From assembly GCF_014641635.1 (NCBI RefSeq), contig NZ_BMIC01000003.1:186001-250000 (forward strand): 64,000 bases of DNA. The letters run 5' to 3'. Positions 59,894 to 64,000 of the stretch are shown piece by piece. Each line of letters begins with the position of its first letter. The first letter of the stretch is position 1. The notes below the pieces were generated by a model. It was not told the origin of the DNA, did no database searches, and saw nothing but the letters and a program-made list of their open reading frames with translations. The position numbers were made by a program, and so were the translations under genes. This DNA comes from Aquaticitalea lipolytica. Lineage in GTDB: Bacteria; Bacteroidota; Bacteroidia; Flavobacteriales; Flavobacteriaceae.

Positions 59894-61840
59894 ATGAATT
59901 TTAAATTTTCAATATTTTTTTTGTCGCTGTTTATAACAGCAAATAGTCTTGCTCAAAAAAGCTCTGACGATGTTTTATTTACTGTTGATGACGAGCCTGT
60001 TAGTGCTACAGAGTTTGTTAGGGTTTATAATAAAAACTTAGATTTAGTTAAAGACGAATCGCAAAAAGATGTAGATACTTATTTGCAATTATTTATTAAT
60101 TATAAACTTAAAATTAAAGAAGCTAAACGTTTAGGTTTAGATACAATACCTACTTATAAAAGAGAGTTTTTAGGATACAAAAAGCAATTATCTAAAAACT
60201 ACATGTCTGATTCTAATGTAACTGAAGCATTAATAAAAGAGGCTTACGACAGAATGGCTTACGATATAAAAGCTAAGCATGTATTAGTTAGAATTGATGA
60301 AAACGAAAAAGACACTCTTAATGTTTATAACCAATTAATCGATTTGCGCAAACGTGTTTTGAGTGAAGGGTTTGAAAAAGTTAAAAGTGAAGTTCATGAT
60401 GGTGAGACGGTTTTTGCTGAAGATTTAGGTTATTTTTCAGCTTTTAAAATGGTTTATCCTTTCGAAAATGCTGCGTTTAGTACAAAAGTAGGAGAGATTT
60501 CTATGCCTTTTAGAACCCGATTTGGTTACCATATTGTTATTGTGGAAGATAAAAGACCTACACTTGGCGAAGTTACAGTTGAGCATATAATGATAATGAA
60601 CAACCAAAAAGATAGTTTGGTTAATCCTGAAGTTCGTATAAATGAAATTTATAAAAAGATTAATCAAGGTGAAAATTTTGAATCATTAGCAAAACAGTTT
60701 TCAGAAGATAAAAGTTCATCAGATAAAGGAGGTCTTCTTACTCCATTTACAGGAGGTCAATTAAGCTCACAAGAGTTTGAAAAAGTGGCGTTTAGCCTTA
60801 AAGAAAAAGGCGAAATATCTAAACCTTTTAAATCTAATTACGGTTGGCACATTATTAAGTTGATTAGTAAAGAAGGTTTGCAACCAATCGAAAAAATTAA
60901 AAATGAAGTAGAAAATAGAGTTAAAAGAGATTCACGCTCTAGCCTTATTAATGACGCTTTAGCTAGTAAGCTTAAAAAGCAATACGATGTGAAAGATAAT
61001 GAGAAAGCATTAATTTATTTTGAATCTATTTTAACACCAAGTTATTTTTCTAGAGGCTGGATAGTGCCTTCTAATGTAGAAGCAAACAAAGAACTGTTTA
61101 AAGTTGGTAGTAAAACAGTATTGTATAGTGATTTTGCAAATCATTTAGCTGCAGTTCAAAAAGCTTATTTTGAAAAACAAATGGCATTTAGTGATATTAT
61201 AAGAAAAGAGTATAAATCATATCAAGAAGCTGTAATATTAGCTTACCATGAAGAAAATTTAGAGTTTGTAAATGAAGATTTTGCTCAAATTTTAAAAGAA
61301 TATAGAGATGGGTTGTTATTGTTTGATTTAATGGAGAAAGAAGTGTGGAGTGCAGCAATAAACGACAGCATTGGTCTAAAAACTTATTTTGAAAAAAATG
61401 CGTCTACTTATGTTTGGAATACTAGAGTAGATGTTGTTATTGCTACAGCGGCAAAACAAAAAGACATTGAAAAAGTTAAAGCCTTAATGAATAAAGATAA
61501 GTCTGATGAAGATATTAGTCAAGAATTAAACTCTGATAAAATCCAAAAGGTAATTTTTACAAAAGGACTTATGGAGACCTCTAATCAATCATTACCAATT
61601 GATTTAGAACTTAAAGAAGGTGTTTCAAAAATTTATAATTATAATGATGCCTTTCATGTAATTTTAATTAATAGTATAAAACCAGCTTCAAATAAAACTT
61701 TTGATGAGGCAAAAGGAAAAGCAACTAGCGATTATCAAGGATTTATTGAAGAAAACTGGTTAAACACGTTAAATAATCGCTACAAAGTAATAGTGAATGA
61801 AGATGTATTAACTAAGGTGAAATCTCAAATTAAAAACTAA
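59894..61840 (+). CDS. Periplasmic peptidyl-prolyl isomerase with two parvulin domains (SurA/PpiD-like)
   Basis: The 648-residue precursor has a signal peptide (ending ITANSLAQ), an N-terminal SurA-like helical region (about 20-120) and two PpiC parvulin domains (about 122-222 and 225-327). The domains contain IKAKHVLVRIDENEKDT, MPFRTRFGYHIVIVEDKR and SKPFKSNYGWHIIKLISKEG. The second domain has the SSDKGGLLTPF segment typical of active parvulins. It should chaperone outer-membrane proteins. It leads a three-gene run with two more proteins of this type. Confidence 0.88.
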   Translation: MNFKFSIFFLSLFITANSLAQKSSDDVLFTVDDEPVSATEFVRVYNKNLDLVKDESQKDVDTYLQLFINYKLKIKEAKRLGLDTIPTYKREFLGYKKQLSKNYMSDSNVTEALIKEAYDRMAYDIKAKHVLVRIDENEKDTLNVYNQLIDLRKRVLSEGFEKVKSEVHDGETVFAEDLGYFSAFKMVYPFENAAFSTKVGEISMPFRTRFGYHIVIVEDKRPTLGEVTVEHIMIMNNQKDSLVNPEVRINEIYKKINQGENFESLAKQFSEDKSSSDKGGLLTPFTGGQLSSQEFEKVAFSLKEKGEISKPFKSNYGWHIIKLISKEGLQPIEKIKNEVENRVKRDSRSSLINDALASKLKKQYDVKDNEKALIYFESILTPSYFSRGWIVPSNVEANKELFKVGSKTVLYSDFANHLAAVQKAYFEKQMAFSDIIRKEYKSYQEAVILAYHEENLEFVNEDFAQILKEYRDGLLLFDLMEKEVWSAAINDSIGLKTYFEKNASTYVWNTRVDVVIATAAKQKDIEKVKALMNKDKSDEDISQELNSDKIQKVIFTKGLMETSNQSLPIDLELKEGVSKIYNYNDAFHVILINSIKPASNKTFDEAKGKATSDYQGFIEENWLNTLNNRYKVIVNEDVLTKVKSQIKN

Positions 61841-61846
61841 ATTAAA

Positions 61847-62704
61847 TTGATTAAAAAAAGTCATATAACTATTCTTGTTTGCTTTTGTTCTTTATTATCA
61901 TGTAATTTTTTTAAAGAATCAGATGATAGGATTCCTGTAGCGAGAGTAAACGATAATTATTTATATGAAGATGATATTAAAGGTTTAGTGGCCGAAGGAA
62001 CTTCACCAAAAGACAGTATACTTGTTGTAAACGGATTCATTACGCGTTGGGCAACTCAGCTATTATTAGTTGATGGTTCTGAGCGTAACTTACCAGAAGA
62101 GCAACAACAAGAATTTATTAAACTAGTAGAGCAGTATAAAAAAGACTTATTTACAAAAGCTTATTTAGAAGCATTAGTAAACAAAACAATGGATACATTG
62201 GTGACTCCAGAAGAGGCAAAAAAAGTTTACGAAACTAATAAAGAGACCTTTAAACTAAACGAAGAGCTAATAAAATTCAGATATATAAATATTCCGCTAA
62301 ATGCTCTTAATAAAGACGATATAGAAAATCGTTTTAAAAGATACACAAAAAAGGATAAGAAGTTTTTAGATTCTATCTCTGTGCAATTCAAATCTTATTC
62401 ATTAAAGGATTCAACATGGATTAAGACTTCTCAAGTGATGCATAAAATTCCTGTAGTCAATGCAGAGAACAAAAAAGAACTGTTAAAAAAATCTAATTTT
62501 ATACAACTCAAAGATTCTTTAAGCCTATATTTGATGCAAATTAATGATGTGTTATTGCAAAACGATTATGCGCCATTAGAGTACGTTAGACCTACCATAA
62601 ATCAAATTATAATTAACAAAAGAAAATTAGAGTTAATAAAACAACTCGAAACTGATATTACAAAAGATGCAATTAAAAACAATCAATTTGAAATTTACAA
62701 CTAA
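61847..62704 (+). CDS. Lipoprotein SurA/PpiC-like folding factor
   Basis: The start is a TTG at 61847, 6 bp after the upstream stop; no ATG is available before the lipobox LLSC (Cys19). The 285-residue protein has a SurA N-terminal-like helical domain (RVNDNYLYEDDIKGLVAEGTSPKDSILVVNGFITRWATQLLL), but I see no clear parvulin active-site region, so it may act only as a chaperone or assembly factor. It overlaps the next gene by 17 bp (62688-62704), which implies translational coupling. Confidence 0.78.
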   Translation: MIKKSHITILVCFCSLLSCNFFKESDDRIPVARVNDNYLYEDDIKGLVAEGTSPKDSILVVNGFITRWATQLLLVDGSERNLPEEQQQEFIKLVEQYKKDLFTKAYLEALVNKTMDTLVTPEEAKKVYETNKETFKLNEELIKFRYINIPLNALNKDDIENRFKRYTKKDKKFLDSISVQFKSYSLKDSTWIKTSQVMHKIPVVNAENKKELLKKSNFIQLKDSLSLYLMQINDVLLQNDYAPLEYVRPTINQIIINKRKLELIKQLETDITKDAIKNNQFEIYN

Positions 62705-64000
62705 CACTAAGTTAGCACTTACATTATTAACGCTTTTAAGTTTTAATATTAATTCGGCTCAAGAAGTTATTGAAGACAAAGTTGAAGCTAAATCAAAAAA
62801 AGACACTACAATTAATAGTAACCAACGTGTTAAAATAGATGGTGTTATTGGAGTTGTTGGAGATTATGTAATATTAGATTCTGATATTGATAAAGAATTT
62901 ATTCAATTAAAGGCTAGAGGAGTTTCAACTGCAGATATTACACGTTGCCAATTATTTGGTAAATTATTAGAAGATAAATTGTACGCACATAATGCAATAC
63001 AAGATAGTATTACAGTAAATGAGCTAGAAATACGCTCTAATATTGATCAACAAATTAATGCCTTCTTACAAGAAACAAATGGTTCAATGGATGAGCTTTT
63101 AAAATTTTATAATAAAGATACAGAGCAAAGTTTGCGTGAAGAAATGTTTGAAATCAATAGAGATGGAAAACTTGCGGCAGATATGCAACGTAAAATTGTT
63201 GAAGATATTGAAGTAACTCCAGAAGAAGTTAGAGAATACTTTAATAGCATACCAAAAGACGAACGTCCAATATTTGGTACAGAACTAAAAGTTGCACAAA
63301 TTGTAATTATCCCAAAAGTATCTGAAGAAGAAAAGAAAAAAGTTGTAGATAGACTAAAATCTTTTAAAGCTGATATTATTGAAAATGGAGCTAGCTTTGT
63401 TTCTAAAGCGGTATTGTACTCTGATGATATAGCTTCAAGAAAAGATGGTGGAATGTATACACTTAATAGAAAACGACCACAAATGGTTAAAGAGTTTAGA
63501 GATGTTGCTTTCTCATTAGAAGAAGGCGAAATTTCAGAACCATTTGAAACAGATTTTGGATACCATATTATCTTACTAGAAAAAATTAGAGGACAAGAAT
63601 ATGATGTTCGTCATATATTACTTCGTCCAGAAGTAACACAAGCGTCAATTAATGAGGCAAAAGAAAAAATCAATACTATAAGACAACGTGTTATTGATGG
63701 AGAAATTACTTTTTCTGATGCAGCAAGACAGTTTAGTGACGAAAAAGAAACTAGAAATGATGGAGGACAATTAATCAACCCTCGTACTCAAGATTACAGT
63801 TTTGAGTTAACAAAAATGGATCCTGAATTATATTCTCAAATACAAAATCTTAAAGACAATGAGTTGAGTTTAGTGCTTCAAGATGAAGATAGAATTAACA
63901 GAATAAAGTTTAAAATACTTACAGTTACTGATAGAATAGATGAGCATGAGGCAAATTTTGCTAGAGATTATTTAAAAATTAAAAACTTAGCAGAACAAGA
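62688..64000 (+). CDS. Periplasmic SurA-type peptidyl-prolyl isomerase (3' end outside window)
   Basis: The frame starts at a TTG (62688) inside the end of the upstream gene and is open to the window edge (437 codons). It has a signal peptide (MKFTTNTKLALTLLTLLSFNINSAQ), a SurA N-terminal domain with KIDGVIGVVGDYVILDSDIDKEF, and two parvulin domains: the first with TELKVAQIVIIPK, SRKDGGMYTLNRKRPQ and FETDFGYHIILLEKIRG, the second beginning YDVRHILLRPE. This is the standard layout of SurA, the main periplasmic chaperone for outer-membrane proteins. It is the third such protein in a row. Confidence 0.88.
   Translation, partial: MKFTTNTKLALTLLTLLSFNINSAQEVIEDKVEAKSKKDTTINSNQRVKIDGVIGVVGDYVILDSDIDKEFIQLKARGVSTADITRCQLFGKLLEDKLYAHNAIQDSITVNELEIRSNIDQQINAFLQETNGSMDELLKFYNKDTEQSLREEMFEINRDGKLAADMQRKIVEDIEVTPEEVREYFNSIPKDERPIFGTELKVAQIVIIPKVSEEEKKKVVDRLKSFKADIIENGASFVSKAVLYSDDIASRKDGGMYTLNRKRPQMVKEFRDVAFSLEEGEISEPFETDFGYHIILLEKIRGQEYDVRHILLRPEVTQASINEAKEKINTIRQRVIDGEITFSDAARQFSDEKETRNDGGQLINPRTQDYSFELTKMDPELYSQIQNLKDNELSLVLQDEDRINRIKFKILTVTDRIDEHEANFARDYLKIKNLAEQ

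Noticed and set aside
1-64000. tRNA, rRNA, CRISPR arrays, insertion sequences, prophage genes and known riboswitches
   Set aside because: All intergenic gaps are under about 230 bp. None contains a cloverleaf, repeat-spacer array, transposase remnant or recognisable riboswitch core.

Overview
The window is a 64 kb piece of chromosome from a marine-type member of the Flavobacteriaceae (Bacteroidota). The evidence is its very AT-rich DNA, TAnnTTTG -7 promoter boxes with TTG near -33, almost no Shine-Dalgarno sequences, two TonB-dependent receptors with carboxypeptidase-like N-terminal domains, three secreted proteins with C-terminal type IX secretion (T9SS) sorting domains, a quinone-type PyrD, an unusually long NusB, and many family pairings typical of Flavobacteriia. 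The genus cannot be fixed from the sequence alone. I see no tRNA, rRNA, CRISPR array, insertion sequence or prophage. No gap between genes exceeds about 230 bp.

Layout. 1-3.6 kb: a PspC/PadR/DUF4870 envelope-stress group, a DUF4442 thioesterase-like gene, an AIM24 protein and a small conserved protein. 3.6-5.7 kb: divergent oxyR and dps, then a secreted DUF2141 protein. 5.7-12.9 kb: a minus-strand run SpoIIM, DUF4129, DUF4350, MoxR ATPase, DUF805, DUF58 with a divergent RDD gene and a TRIC-type channel. 12.9-19.4 kb: Dcp peptidase, lipoprotein cyclophilin, Nudix hydrolase, acyltransferase, an ECF sigma factor with a membrane partner, and a YhhN protein. 19.5-25.5 kb: a TonB receptor, a T9SS-exported lyase-like protein behind a tandem operator, a TonB protein, DUF2200, DUF1801 and a solitary LpxD. 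25.6-29 kb: the most accessory-looking stretch, with a periplasmic phosphatase, a propeller lipoprotein and a membrane-anchored ACP-like protein; two same-direction copies of a degenerate intergenic repeat flank the propeller gene like a cassette.

29-42 kb is housekeeping: thioredoxin-like protein, CsaA, bile-acid-type symporter, GPAT-like acyltransferase, M14 carboxypeptidase, PUR protein, ABC exporter, leucine dehydrogenase, NusB, DUF1573, YajC, YdeI and PepT. 42-50 kb: a second TonB receptor, PyrD, an M43 metalloprotease and a spondin-domain protein (both T9SS cargo), a LysE exporter and an HMG-CoA lyase. 50-55 kb: a porin/FMN-binding/membrane/secreted gene run behind two Fur-box-like 19-mers, then guaB with overlapping palindromes at its predicted transcription start. 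55-59.7 kb: secreted proteins of unknown function, a PAP2 phosphatase and a SRPBCC pair. 59.9-64 kb: three consecutive periplasmic PpiC/SurA-type folding factors, the last cut by the window edge.

Themes. Much of the window concerns the envelope: outer-membrane protein folding, TonB energy transduction, lipid synthesis and remodelling, T9SS export and stress sensing. No single large novel system is evident. The best leads are the cassette-like repeats at 27.2-28.5 kb, the operator-promoter overlap at 22.7 kb, the Fur-like boxes at 50.2 kb and the guaB start-site palindromes.
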